From positions 1 to 34,932 of the forward strand of contig JARXKM010000019.1 in NCBI GenBank assembly GCA_030272785.1: 34,932 nucleotides of DNA. The letters are read 5' to 3'. The translations under genes and the position numbers were made by a program. Positions 7,895 through 16,537 of the stretch are shown one piece after another. Origin of the DNA: Pseudomonadota bacterium. Lineage in GTDB: Bacteria > Pseudomonadota > Gammaproteobacteria > Burkholderiales > Burkholderiaceae_D. How positions within the stretch are numbered: position 1 is the stretch's first letter; the number at the start of each line of letters is the position of its first letter. A model generated the notes under the pieces. That model saw only the letters and a list, made by a program, of their open reading frames with translations. It was not told the origin of the DNA and did no database searches.

Positions 7895-9402
7895 GCCGGT
7901 TGTCCCAGGCAGGCTTTGAGGTGCCGCCAGGCGAGCGCGCGGTCGCCCTTGTCGATCACGAACAGCATGCCGTGCGCGCACAGCGCGCCCAGCGTGGCGA
8001 CGACAATGACGGCGACGGCAAGGCCAGAGCGCGCCAGCAGGCGCTCGGCGAGGCCAGCGCAGGCAGCCACGCCGAGCACGCCGAGCAGGGTCGGCGCGTA
8101 GCCGCGCAGCAGCAGCGCCGGCAGCGCGGTGGGCACCGTGCGCCCGTGCACGTAGCCGATGAAGGCGGCGCTGAACAAGGCCGATGCCGTTAGGTGGCCC
8201 CAGGCGGCGCCGTCGATGCCCCAGCCGGCCACGCCGCAGTACACCAGCAGCGTGCCGGCGCCGGCGCGCGCCACCGCGAACACACCCGAGACGCGCGGAT
8301 GGCCCATGCCGTCGTTGACCAGCGACGGCAGGCTGGTGAGCGAATCGACGAACTGCGACAGCGCCATCAGCGCCAGCACCAGCGCGCCATGGCGGGCGAA
8401 TTGCGCGTCCATCCAGACCAGCAGGATCTGGCGGGCGAACAGCGCCACCAGCACCAGCATCGCCGCGTTGAGGAACACCACGTAGCGCGTCGCCTTCAGG
8501 TACAGCCGGTCCAGGCGCGCCAGTTCGCCGCCGGCGGCCAGCGCGCTGGCGGCCGGGAACAGCACGCCGGAGAGCCGGTAGGTCAGCCCGAGCACGCGGT
8601 TGGCCAGGGTGGCGGCGACCGTGAAGTAGGCCAGCGCGGTGACCCCGCACAGCGCGCCGACGATCAGCTTGTCGGCGTGCGCGTACGACAGCGCGGCGAA
8701 GCGGCTGAGGAAGGACCAGGCGCTGAAGCCGAGCAGGTCGCGCCGCACCGCCATGCCCGGCCAGCGCGGCGCCAGATCCGGCAGCAGGCGGCGGATGCAG
8801 CGCCACAGCAGCAGGCAATGCAGCGCGCTGGCGGCCACCCGCAGCAGGATCACCTCGAACAGGCCGTAGCCGGCCATCAGCACCAGCACCGTCAGCAGCG
8901 GCACCAGCACGCCGAACAGCACCTCGAGGCGGCTGGCGACGTCGTAGCGCATCAGCGACTGCGGCACGCTTTGCAGGTAATTCTGCAGCTGGCCGATGAA
9001 AAAACCCAGCGCGGCGAGCTGCAAGGTGGCGGTCGCTTCGGCGGCCAGCGCGGCCGGCACCGCAAACACGTGGCGGACAAAAAAATGCGCGCCGCCGAAC
9101 AGGCCGAGCGCGCCAACTACGCCGATCACGGCGTAGACCATGATGCCGAACCACACCGTTTCACTGACCTTGTCGCGGTCCTTGCGGGCGCTGAACTGGG
9201 CGATGAACTTGACCGAGCCGGCGGTGACGTTGATGTCGATCACGGCGAAATAGCCGACGATCGCCGTCACCAGCGAATACACGCCGTAGTTCGCCTCGCC
9301 GAGTCCGCGCACCACCAGCGGCACCGTCCCCAGCGCCACCAGCGCCGGTACCAGCGCGCCGAGCAGGTTGGCGAACGCGTTGCTGGCCAGGTGCAGCTTC
9401 AT
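7891..9402 (-). CDS. Wzx-like polysaccharide flippase (PST/MATE-like membrane protein)
   Basis: This encodes 503 aa with about 12-14 hydrophobic segments and starts MKLHLASNAFANLLGALVPA. The early VPLVVRGLGEANYGVYSLV segment is typical of polysaccharide-transport (Wzx/RfbX, MOP superfamily) flippases, as is the later cluster around SFLSRFAALSYAHADKLIVG. It should flip undecaprenyl-PP-linked repeat units from the cytoplasmic to the periplasmic face of the inner membrane. It overlaps the upstream Wzy-like gene and the downstream GT4 by 4 bases each, so the assembly proteins are co-translated. Length and topology fit the family. Substrate specificity cannot be inferred. Confidence 0.87.
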   Translation of the reverse strand: MKLHLASNAFANLLGALVPALVALGTVPLVVRGLGEANYGVYSLVTAIVGYFAVIDINVTAGSVKFIAQFSARKDRDKVSETVWFGIMVYAVIGVVGALGLFGGAHFFVRHVFAVPAALAAEATATLQLAALGFFIGQLQNYLQSVPQSLMRYDVASRLEVLFGVLVPLLTVLVLMAGYGLFEVILLRVAASALHCLLLWRCIRRLLPDLAPRWPGMAVRRDLLGFSAWSFLSRFAALSYAHADKLIVGALCGVTALAYFTVAATLANRVLGLTYRLSGVLFPAASALAAGGELARLDRLYLKATRYVVFLNAAMLVLVALFARQILLVWMDAQFARHGALVLALMALSQFVDSLTSLPSLVNDGMGHPRVSGVFAVARAGAGTLLVYCGVAGWGIDGAAWGHLTASALFSAAFIGYVHGRTVPTALPALLLRGYAPTLLGVLGVAACAGLAERLLARSGLAVAVIVVATLGALCAHGMLFVIDKGDRALAWRHLKACLGQPA

Positions 9403-10832
9403 CCGGCCGGCGCCGGCCGCGCGCGCGCCGGATCGGCGGCGCCCAGCGCCAGGTAGGGCAAGGCCAGGCACAGCGCCATCATCTGGCTGGTGCGCACCTG
9501 CGGGAACGGCGTGCCGAACAGGATATCGGGCAGCATGAACGCCATCCCCGCCACGCCGGCGGCGCCCAGCCCGAGCAGTTCGGGCGGCAGCACGCGCAGC
9601 GCGCGGCGCGAAAAATGAATGAACGCCCAGGCGGTGCCGGCCAGCAGGACCAGCCCGGGCAAACCGCTTTTGAGGCCGATATGCAGGATGCCGCTGTGGA
9701 TGAACTGGCCGCCGTCCGCGCCGCCCTGCCAGGCAATGCGCTGGTAGCCGCTGTAGCGGCCCCACGAACCGATGCCGGTCAGCGGATGGGCCAGGAAGTC
9801 GGCCAGCGCCAGCTTCAGTTCGAGCACCCGTTCGCTCTCGGCGCCGAAGCGGCGCGACTGCATGTCGTAGACCATGCTGGCCAGGCCGGCGCCGGCGCCC
9901 TTGGTCTGCGACAGCCGCGTGAGGGCAGCGTAGCCGAGCGCCGGCGCCATCAGCGGCAGGCCGAGCGCGAGCAGCTGCAGGCGGCGGCGCAGCGGGAAGC
10001 GCCAGATCAGCACCGCCGCCGCCAGCAGCAGGCCGATCCAGGCGCTGCGGCGGAACGACAGCACGATGCACAGCGCGGTGGCGGCCAGGGTCAGCCATTC
10101 GATGGCGATCCAGCCGCGCGGGCGCGCCACCTTCGCGCCCTGGAACAGCTGCACCGCGGCGATCGCGAACGCCAGCGTGCACAGCAGGCTGTCGTTGATG
10201 TCGAAGAACGTCAGCTTGATCTGGACGTCGTTCATGTTGGCGTACACGTTGTTCGGGTCGCCGCCGGCCAGCGCCCAGCGTCCCAGCCCGAACAGCGCGC
10301 GCCCGAGGCCGGCGAGCACGATGAAACGCGCCAGTTCGACCGCCTGCGCGCCGCTGCGGAAGGTGAGCAGCAGCAGCGACACCAGCGGCGCCATCCAGAC
10401 GATGTGGGCGAAGCCGTTCGGCGCCAGCGCCGCGGCCAGCGGCGTGCCGACGAACAGGGCGACGGCGACGTGCGCCAGCAGCAGCACCAGCCAGCCGAGG
10501 AACCACGGCCGCAGGTTGCACGCGGGCGCGCCGGTCAGGCCGCGGAAATTGCTGCTGATGCGCGCGCAGCACCAGGCGCCCAGCATATACCACAGCAGCA
10601 GCGCGAAATACAGCACGCCCGAGCCACGGCTGTAGACCCCGGCGCCGGTGGCCACCACCGCCAGGTTGCCATAGCTGGTCGAGTTGACCAGGAAATACAC
10701 CGCCAGGTAGGGATACACCAGCAGGCGCGGTTGCACCATGCCGATGCCGATGCCGATCACCGCCAGCGTCGCCAGCGCCGCCACCGCCAGGAACGGCAGC
10801 GCGCTGTACAGGGTGGAAAGCAGCTCGTCCAT
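9399..10832 (-). CDS. Wzy-like EPS polymerase / O-antigen ligase-family membrane protein
   Basis: This encodes 477 aa with about 10-12 transmembrane segments and starts MDELLSTLYSALPFLAVAAL. In the C-terminal half a long periplasmic loop contains ESERVLELKLALADFLAHPL followed by TGIGSWGRYSG and a H-S-G-x-L-H-I-G-L-K-S-G-L segment. That arrangement (H-N/S-x-Y/L loop after a TGxG motif) is characteristic of the Wzy_C/O-antigen ligase domain. The protein should join repeat units on the periplasmic face. Its start is preceded by GGAG six bases away, lying inside the last codons of epsI, whose stop is 2 bases upstream. The ligase and polymerase members of this family cannot be separated by sequence alone; the EPS context favours polymerase. 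Confidence 0.85.
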   Translation of the reverse strand: MDELLSTLYSALPFLAVAALATLAVIGIGIGMVQPRLLVYPYLAVYFLVNSTSYGNLAVVATGAGVYSRGSGVLYFALLLWYMLGAWCCARISSNFRGLTGAPACNLRPWFLGWLVLLLAHVAVALFVGTPLAAALAPNGFAHIVWMAPLVSLLLLTFRSGAQAVELARFIVLAGLGRALFGLGRWALAGGDPNNVYANMNDVQIKLTFFDINDSLLCTLAFAIAAVQLFQGAKVARPRGWIAIEWLTLAATALCIVLSFRRSAWIGLLLAAAVLIWRFPLRRRLQLLALGLPLMAPALGYAALTRLSQTKGAGAGLASMVYDMQSRRFGAESERVLELKLALADFLAHPLTGIGSWGRYSGYQRIAWQGGADGGQFIHSGILHIGLKSGLPGLVLLAGTAWAFIHFSRRALRVLPPELLGLGAAGVAGMAFMLPDILFGTPFPQVRTSQMMALCLALPYLALGAADPARARPAPAG

Positions 10833-10834
10833 GT

Positions 10835-11524
10835 TCAGCTCCGCTTGGTCGCGCCGAGCAGGCGCACGCGCTCGCGCGCGGCCAGCGCGCCGAGCAGCTG
10901 GCCGACGAAGCGGTCCTGCAGCCGCCAGGCGCCCTGCTGGTCGGCCTGCAGGCTCGACACGCGCACCAGCATGCCATCGGGGATCTTGCCCGACAGGCCG
11001 TAGGCGAGCCGCTGCAGCTTGTGCTCGAAGCTCGACAAGACGGCTTTGTCGCCCACCGTGATCCAGTAGGTAATCGGCTCGATGCGCGCATTGCGGCGCG
11101 CCACCAGGCGCTTGACCGGCAGCGCGCCGAAGCCGGTCGCCAGCGCGCCCTCGCCCACCGTCAGCAGCTCGAAGCCCTGCGCCGCGTAGCACACCTCGGG
11201 CAGGTGCAGCTGCAGCGCGCGGCTCTGGTCGCCGCCGTACGCGATCGACAGCATCACCCGCTCGCCGGCGCGGTTGACGTAGGTGCGCGAGAGGGTCTGG
11301 TCGTAGATCTTTTCGAGCACCGACTGGCGCTCCGGATCGGGCTTGAGCGGCACGATCGAGGCGTCGACCGACCAGTCGGCGAATGCCGCCGGGATCATCG
11401 CCTCGAGGGAAAAACGCGCCTGCAGCTGCGCCAGCCTGACGCGCGGCGTCAGCGCGCCGGTCAGCGCCGCGCTCGCTGCCATCGCCAGCCCGAGCGCGGC
11501 GCTGGCGGCGAAGCGGCGGTTCAC
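10835..11524 (-). CDS. epsI: EpsI, exosortase-associated periplasmic protein (DUF3485)
   Basis: This encodes 229 aa starting at GTG (11524-11522), in a GTGA overlap with the exosortase stop. The N-terminus has one hydrophobic stretch (SAALGLAMAASAALTGAL), a signal anchor. The mature part contains the family signature LPEVCYAAQGFELL with a conserved Cys, and ITYWITVGDKAV. EpsI/DUF3485 proteins are found directly beside exosortases, either as a separate gene or fused to the exosortase C-terminus, and are thought to assist processing of PEP-CTERM proteins or EPS production. The role is therefore established only by association. The next gene, the Wzy-like polymerase, starts 2 bases after its stop. 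Confidence 0.9.
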   Translation of the reverse strand: MNRRFAASAALGLAMAASAALTGALTPRVRLAQLQARFSLEAMIPAAFADWSVDASIVPLKPDPERQSVLEKIYDQTLSRTYVNRAGERVMLSIAYGGDQSRALQLHLPEVCYAAQGFELLTVGEGALATGFGALPVKRLVARRNARIEPITYWITVGDKAVLSSFEHKLQRLAYGLSGKIPDGMLVRVSSLQADQQGAWRLQDRFVGQLLGALAARERVRLLGATKRS

Positions 11525-12399
11525 CGCGCCCCCCGCGCGGCCGGCCGGCGGCGCCGCGCCGTCCACTGCAGCGCCGAATCGACCGCCAGGATCAGCGCCA
11601 GCGCGGTCAGGAACAGCAGCAGGCCGGCGAAGCCGTGCAGGAAACCCTGGCCGGCCGCGTCGCCCCAGTAATAGGTGATCAAGGTGAGCGCGACGACCCG
11701 CACGACATTGGCCGAAAACGAGATCGGGATGATCAGCAGCGCCAGGCCGATGTTGCGCAGCGCCGCGCCGTGGCGCACCACGTTCAGGTAGAACAGGCCG
11801 AGCGCTTCGAGCGTGAGCAGGGTCTGCAGGCCGGCGCAGGCGTCCGCCACCAGCAGCTGGTACTGGCCGATCTGCAGCATCACGCCGCTGCGCCCGATCG
11901 GGTAGCCGGCCCAGAACAGCAGGTGCTCGGTGACGTACGACACCGCCATCTTCATCGGCAGGGTCAGGGCTGCCACCAGCTCGCTCGGCAGCGGCACCAT
12001 GAACAGCATGAAGAAGAAGGCGAACCACAGCGCGCGCAAGGCGGGGGCGCCGCGCTTGACGAGCACGATGGCGGCCAGCACCGCGATGATCGAGGCGACC
12101 TCGAACATCAAGATGTGCTGCGAGCGCCCCAGCAGGTACAGGGCGAGGCCGGCCGCCAGCAGCGGCCAGCCGCTCCAGCTGTAGCCGGGCCGGGTGGCCG
12201 GCCACCCGCGTGCGATCAGCCACAGCGAGAGCGCGAAGATGATCGGGCCGTGGCCCTGCTCTTCGCCGATCCAGGCGCCGCTCGCCAGATCGCGCAGGGT
12301 CGGCCCGAACAGCACCAGCAGGCCGGCGTGCACCGGCCACCACTCGGGCAGCGAGGCGCGCGCGGTGCGCCCCAGGCCGGCCAGCGCCAGCGCCGCCAT
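11521..12399 (-). CDS. xrtB: Exosortase B (XrtB)
   Basis: This encodes 292 aa, an inner-membrane protein with about eight hydrophobic segments. The three residues that form the exosortase/archaeosortase catalytic triad are visible: Cys188 in LLVADACAGLQTLL, Arg234 in SANVVRVVALTL and His255 in GFLHGFAGLLLF. Exosortases cleave and anchor proteins that carry a C-terminal PEP-CTERM sorting signal. Membership of the B type follows from the gene set around it (epsD-epsG upstream, epsI downstream), as in methanolan-type EPS clusters. The ATG at 12399 overlaps the epsG stop in an ATGA junction. No PEP-CTERM substrate is encoded in the window, so the targets must be elsewhere in the genome. Confidence 0.93.
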   Translation of the reverse strand: MAALALAGLGRTARASLPEWWPVHAGLLVLFGPTLRDLASGAWIGEEQGHGPIIFALSLWLIARGWPATRPGYSWSGWPLLAAGLALYLLGRSQHILMFEVASIIAVLAAIVLVKRGAPALRALWFAFFFMLFMVPLPSELVAALTLPMKMAVSYVTEHLLFWAGYPIGRSGVMLQIGQYQLLVADACAGLQTLLTLEALGLFYLNVVRHGAALRNIGLALLIIPISFSANVVRVVALTLITYYWGDAAGQGFLHGFAGLLLFLTALALILAVDSALQWTARRRRPAARGAR

Positions 12400-13274
12400 C
12401 AGCCCTCCACCACGACCGATCCGACCACGTCGGCGCCGGCCTGGACCAGCTGCGCGGCCAGCTCGGCCAGCGCGCTCATGCGCGTGTGGTGCTTGCGCGC
12501 CACCAGCAGCGCGCCGCCGGCGCGCGCGGCCACCGCCAGCGCATCGGCGCCGCTGGCAAACGGCGCCACGTCGTACAGCACGGCGTCGTAGCAGCGCTCG
12601 AGCTGGTCGTTGAGCTTGCGGAAGCTGGCGCGGCTGAGCAGTTCCTGCGGATTCGGCGCCAGCGTGCCCGCCGGCAGGATCGACAGGTCGACGAACGACG
12701 GCACCAGGGTGATGACGTCGAGTTCCGCGCGCCCGGCCAGCAGGTCCGACAGGCCCTGGTGCGCCCTGAGCGCGAACAGGTCGTGCTGGCGCGGGCTGCG
12801 CAGGTTGGCGTCGACCAGCAAGGTTTGTTCGCCGAGCTGCGAAAACACCACCGCCAGGTTGGCCGCGAACACGCTCACGCCGTCGTCGGCACCGACGCCG
12901 ACGACGGCGAGCGCGCGGCGCCCGCGCGCGAACCAGCGCAGCATCAGCTGGCTGCGGATCGCCCGCAGCGCCTCGACCTGCGCGCTGAACGGCTCGAACG
13001 CGGCCACCAGCTTGGGCGAGAGCGCCGACGCGCCCTTCGGCAGATACGGATAGGCGAACTGGCGCGCCAGCACGTGCTGGACGTCGGCCTCGCTGATCAG
13101 GCCGAGCCGCACCGCCGCCTCGCCGAAGCGGATGCCGAGCTCCTTTTGCATGCGCAGCACGCGTTCGGCGCCGTCCGGCGTGAGCTTGCCGGTATCGAGC
13201 AGGATCATGCCGATGCGCGATTCGGGGGCCGACTGGCCGGCTGCGATGGCTTCGCTGAGCGCGGGAAAATTCAT
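12399..13274 (-). CDS. epsG: EpsG, chain-length tyrosine-kinase homologue with a degenerate P-loop
   Basis: This encodes 291 aa. Residues about 20-80 (IGMILLDTGKLTPDGAERVL, QHVLARQFAYPYLP) resemble the MshEN/GspE-N-type N-terminal module found in EpsG proteins. Residues about 100-290 are a MinD/BY-kinase-like ATPase: FAANLAVVFSQLGEQTLLVD (Walker A' region) and YDAVLYDVAP (Walker B, Asp235). The Walker A loop reads GADDGVS, with Val133 where family members have Lys or Arg. The second Asp of the Walker A' pair is Asn157, and there is no C-terminal tyrosine cluster. EpsG normally partners EpsF to control EPS chain length; here ATP use is doubtful. A GGAG lies seven bases before the ATG. The gene follows epsF by 23 bases. 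Confidence 0.9.
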   Translation of the reverse strand: MNFPALSEAIAAGQSAPESRIGMILLDTGKLTPDGAERVLRMQKELGIRFGEAAVRLGLISEADVQHVLARQFAYPYLPKGASALSPKLVAAFEPFSAQVEALRAIRSQLMLRWFARGRRALAVVGVGADDGVSVFAANLAVVFSQLGEQTLLVDANLRSPRQHDLFALRAHQGLSDLLAGRAELDVITLVPSFVDLSILPAGTLAPNPQELLSRASFRKLNDQLERCYDAVLYDVAPFASGADALAVAARAGGALLVARKHHTRMSALAELAAQLVQAGADVVGSVVVEG

Positions 13275-13297
13275 GGCTGACTCCGATAGTGGTGGGC

Positions 13298-14698
13298 TTA
13301 ATGCGGACGGGCGCCGAACAGCGCGCGCAGGACCGGCGCGCGGCGTGCCTGCACCGCCGGGGCGAGCATGCCCAGCACCGGCACGCCGAGCAGTTCCTTG
13401 AGGTCGGCGGCCGAGCGCACCGGCCGCTGCAACAGCTCGATGAGCAGGCCGGCGCCGACCCCCAGCACGGTGCCGAGCAGCGCCGCCACGAGCGTGTTGA
13501 GCAGCACGCGCGGGCCGTACGGCGCGATCGGCGCCACCGCCGGGTTCAGCAGCGAGATGTCGGCCTGCTCGGAGGACGCCTCGATGCGCGTCTGCGACAA
13601 GCGCTGCGAGGCGGCGTCGAAGGCGCGCTGGGCGCTGTCCATGTCCTTGAGCAGCACGCCGAGCTCGTCGCGCGAGCGGTTCAGTGCGAGCAAGCGCACC
13701 TGGTGCGCCGCCAGCGCGCTGCGCAGTTCGCCCTCGCGCTGGCGCAGCACCACCGCGTTGTTGCCGACATTGCGCGCGGCCGCGCCGAGCGCGGCGGCGA
13801 GGTCGGCGCGCATCTTCTCGAGCTCGGCCTTGGCGGACAGGTACTGCGGGTGGTTGCGCGCCAGCCGCTGGGCGATGTCGGCGAACTTCGCCTCGGCGGT
13901 GGCGACGCCCATGCGCATGCCCTGCACCACGCCGTTGCCGGCCACATCGGGCGAATCGAGCGCCGCGCCGCGCGCCATGCGCTCGCGCGAACTGGCCTCG
14001 ATCGCCTGGTTCTGCGCGGCGACGAGCTGCTGCGACAGGTCGGCCAGGCGTGCCAGCTCGACGTCGGCGCGATTGAAATCGAGGCTGACGATGCCTTTTT
14101 CCTGCTGGTACTTGGACAGGCGCGCCTGGGCCGTCTCGACGTTGTCGCGCAGCAGCTTGGTCTGCTCGCTGAAATAGGCCGCCGCCTTCTTCATCGGTTC
14201 GGCCTTGAGCAGCACGCTGACGCGCTGGTATTCGTCGGCGAAGGCGTTGGCCACCGCGGCGACGAACTGCGGATCGGCGCCCTTGAAGCTGATCTCGACG
14301 ACGCTGCTCTCGCGCGCGGGGACGATCTCGAGCTTCCTGAGCAGCAGGTCGGCGAGCCAGTCGCGCACGCTGCCGCGCCCCTGCGCGCTGGCGTTGAACT
14401 GCGCCAGCACGGCCGGGTTGCCAGCCAGCTTGAGCGTATCGACCACGCGCAGCGCGACGTTCTTGCTGCTGATGATGTCGATCTGGGTGGCCATGTAGCC
14501 GGGCAGCAGTTGGCCCGGCATGGTCAGCCCGGTCAGCGGATCGATGCCCTTGTAGTTCAGCAGCACCGACGCGGTCGCCTTGTAGTTGTTCGGCTGCAGC
14601 AGGCTGACGCCAAGCGTGAGCAGCACCGTCGCCGCCAGGGTGGCCAGGATGACCTTCTTGCGCGCCAGCAGGATCAACAGGAATTGATGCACGTTCAT
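13298..14698 (-). CDS. epsF: EpsF, chain-length determinant (Wzz/PCP family)
   Basis: This encodes 466 aa. Residues about 15-35 form the first transmembrane helix (VILATLAATVLLTLGVSLL), followed by YKATASVLLNYKG, the Wzz-domain start. A long helical and coiled-coil periplasmic region spans about 180-400 (EKGIVSLDFNRADVELARLA, AQRLARNHPQYLSAKAELEK). The second transmembrane helix lies near residues 410-435 (NTLVAALLGTVLGVGAGLLI), after a Pro-rich NPAVAPIAPYGP. It has no cytoplasmic kinase domain of its own; EpsG, encoded next, supplies the ATPase-like partner. It sets EPS chain length together with Wzy and links to the export protein EpsE. GGAGG precedes the ATG; epsE ends 13 bases upstream. 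Confidence 0.93.
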   Translation of the reverse strand: MNVHQFLLILLARKKVILATLAATVLLTLGVSLLQPNNYKATASVLLNYKGIDPLTGLTMPGQLLPGYMATQIDIISSKNVALRVVDTLKLAGNPAVLAQFNASAQGRGSVRDWLADLLLRKLEIVPARESSVVEISFKGADPQFVAAVANAFADEYQRVSVLLKAEPMKKAAAYFSEQTKLLRDNVETAQARLSKYQQEKGIVSLDFNRADVELARLADLSQQLVAAQNQAIEASSRERMARGAALDSPDVAGNGVVQGMRMGVATAEAKFADIAQRLARNHPQYLSAKAELEKMRADLAAALGAAARNVGNNAVVLRQREGELRSALAAHQVRLLALNRSRDELGVLLKDMDSAQRAFDAASQRLSQTRIEASSEQADISLLNPAVAPIAPYGPRVLLNTLVAALLGTVLGVGAGLLIELLQRPVRSAADLKELLGVPVLGMLAPAVQARRAPVLRALFGARPH

Positions 14699-14711
14699 GG
14701 GGCCTCCGAAG

Positions 14712-15500
14712 TTAGAACCAGCTCTCGCGCACCGTGATGACGTCGTCCACCTGGACCAGGTCGCCGTGGCCGACCTCGAAGGTACGCAATGCGCCGCTGG
14801 CGTCGGTGCGCGTGATGCGCAAACCCTTGTTGCTGCCGCGCGCGGTCAGCCCGCCGCCGGCCGACAGCGCCTGCAGCACCGTCATCTGGCGCTCGACCCG
14901 GAAGGCGCCCGGGCGCTGCACCTCGCCGACGATGTAGAAGCGCGGCGCCCGTTCGACGTAGATCATGTCGCTGCCGGCAACGTCGACGTTGCCGTCGAGC
15001 GCGCCGGCGCGCACCATCTGGAGTACGTCGATGCTCTCGCGCACCACCTTGCCGTCGCGCGTGCGCACCAGGCTGACGGTGTCGCCGCCCTCGGCGGCGA
15101 TGCCGCCGGCCAGCGCCAGCATGTCGAGCACGCTGCGCTTGCCGTCGACCGGATAGCGGCCCGGCCGGTTCACCTGGCCGAGCACCGACACCTGGGCGCT
15201 GGCCAGCAGCGCGACGATCAGGTTGACCTGGGCTTTCTTCAGGAAGCCGCCCGACTCGAGCAGGCCGCCAATCTTCTGCTCGGCCGCGGCCACCGTCAGC
15301 CCGCCCACGCCGACCGCGCCGATCAGCGGGAACGTGATGGCGCCGCTCTCGCTCACGCGCGTCTCCAGGCTCAGGTCGGGGCTGCCGTAGACCGACACCC
15401 GCACCACGTCGCCCGGCCCCAGCGCCGGTTCGGCGGCGCCGGCGCTCGCCGCCGCCAGCGTCAGCAGCGCCGCCGCTGCCCACAGTCTCAATCGTTGCAT
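14712..15500 (-). CDS. epsE: EpsE, short polysaccharide export (OPX) protein
   Basis: This encodes 262 aa. Residues 1-23 are a signal peptide ending A-G-A-A, with no lipobox cysteine. LGPGDVVRVSVYGSPDLSLE begins the Poly_export domain, and two SLBB-type repeats follow (SVLGQVNRPGRYPVDG near 105-120 and YIVGEVQRPGAFRVE near 190). The protein ends DVITVRESWF directly after the second SLBB module, so it lacks the C-terminal amphipathic helix that forms the outer-membrane pore in Wza. It should therefore depend on a separate barrel, most likely EpsL encoded in the same cluster, to cross the outer membrane. The start has GGGGGA seven bases upstream. It lies between epsD and epsF, the standard order for XrtB-type clusters. 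Confidence 0.93.
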   Translation of the reverse strand: MQRLRLWAAAALLTLAAASAGAAEPALGPGDVVRVSVYGSPDLSLETRVSESGAITFPLIGAVGVGGLTVAAAEQKIGGLLESGGFLKKAQVNLIVALLASAQVSVLGQVNRPGRYPVDGKRSVLDMLALAGGIAAEGGDTVSLVRTRDGKVVRESIDVLQMVRAGALDGNVDVAGSDMIYVERAPRFYIVGEVQRPGAFRVERQMTVLQALSAGGGLTARGSNKGLRITRTDASGALRTFEVGHGDLVQVDDVITVRESWF

Positions 15501-15544
15501 GATGGTTCCCCCGGGTTGTGATGCGCGATGGTGACGCGCGATGG

Positions 15545-16501
15545 TTACTTCAGGCCGGCCACGCCGCGTTCGAGCGCGGCCGTGGCAGCGGTATCGGCCG
15601 GTGCCGGTGCGGACGCCGCCGCCGCTGCGGCCGGCGCGGCATCCTGCGCCAGCGTCTTGTTCAGGTAGTCGATGCGGGCGCTGGCGCGCAGCCGGCTCAG
15701 CTCGGCCGCCACCGCCTCCTTGCCGCGCCGGGCGGCCAGGAACTGTTCGATCTGCTGGGCCGCCACCTCCAGCGGCACCGGCGCCTCGCGGATGTCGGCG
15801 ATCGCAATGAGCAGGCTGCGTTCGCCCTCCTTGACGAAAAACAGCTTGTTTTTCGGCATTGCCAGCATGGCGGCCGCCATCTCCGCGTTCAGGTCGGCGG
15901 TGCTGCGCGCCACCTGGGTGCGGGCGAAGCGCACCTTGTGCGCCGCCATCCAGGCGGCGACGTCGTCGAGCGAGCGGGCGGCATCGGCGGCATCCTTGAG
16001 CGCCGGCGTCAAGTCGGCGCTGGCGATCACCAGCTCGTTCAGGCTGAACTGCTTGCGCTGCGCGAAGAACTGCGGGTTGGCGGCGAAATAGGCCTGCACC
16101 TCGGCCGCGCCGGGACGCGCCGGCGTGCCGAGGCGGCGCCGCAGGTATTCCTGCGCCACGATGGTTGCCCTGGCCCGTTCGACCGCCTGCATCACCTTCG
16201 GATCGCGGTCGAGTTTCTCGCGCGTCGCCTCGGCCTGCAGCAACTGGCGGTCGATCAGCACCTGCAGCAGCTGCTTGCTGGCCGCCTCCTGCTGGGCGGG
16301 GCCGACGCCGGCATGCAGCAATTCCTCGTTCAATTGCAGCACGGTGATCTCGGCGCCGTTGACGCTGGCCAGCGCCTGGCCCGGCTTGTCGCCACCCTTG
16401 GCGCCGCAGCCGGCCAGGCCGGCCAGCAGGGCGGCGGACAGGGCGGCGAACACGGCCGCGCTCAGAACACGCGTCGACTTGGTGCGGTGGGCATGGTTCA
16501 C
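15545..16501 (-). CDS. epsD: EpsD, PpiC-type peptidyl-prolyl isomerase-like lipoprotein
   Basis: This encodes 318 aa from a GTG start (16501-16499), preceded by AAGGA seven bases away; a nearby ATG is out of frame. The signal sequence ends in the lipobox L-A-G-C with Cys32, so the protein should be lipid-anchored and face the periplasm. An SurA/PrsA-like helical N-terminal part (LNEELLHAGVG, LLQVLIDRQLLQAEA) is followed by a parvulin-like segment around 145-250 (QFSLNELVIA). The C-terminus (about 285-310) is a low-complexity Ala/Pro tract. In EPS clusters EpsD is a conserved partner of the export proteins, perhaps assisting their folding; its exact role is not established. The upstream gene is fcl, 36 bases away. 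Confidence 0.88.
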   Translation of the reverse strand: MNHAHRTKSTRVLSAAVFAALSAALLAGLAGCGAKGGDKPGQALASVNGAEITVLQLNEELLHAGVGPAQQEAASKQLLQVLIDRQLLQAEATREKLDRDPKVMQAVERARATIVAQEYLRRRLGTPARPGAAEVQAYFAANPQFFAQRKQFSLNELVIASADLTPALKDAADAARSLDDVAAWMAAHKVRFARTQVARSTADLNAEMAAAMLAMPKNKLFFVKEGERSLLIAIADIREAPVPLEVAAQQIEQFLAARRGKEAVAAELSRLRASARIDYLNKTLAQDAAPAAAAAASAPAPADTAATAALERGVAGLK

Positions 16502-16537
16502 GATCGGTTCCTTGGTCGGTGGAGTGACGGGCAGCCT

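Noticed and set aside
9399-10832. O-antigen ligase (WaaL) as the function of the Wzy-like protein
   Set aside because: Not excluded by sequence, but position between epsI and the flippase in a complete EPS cluster favours polymerase.
15501-15544. Short direct repeats (GCGCGATGGT) between epsD and epsE
   Set aside because: Two ten-base copies in a 44-base spacer of GC-rich DNA; too little to call an element.
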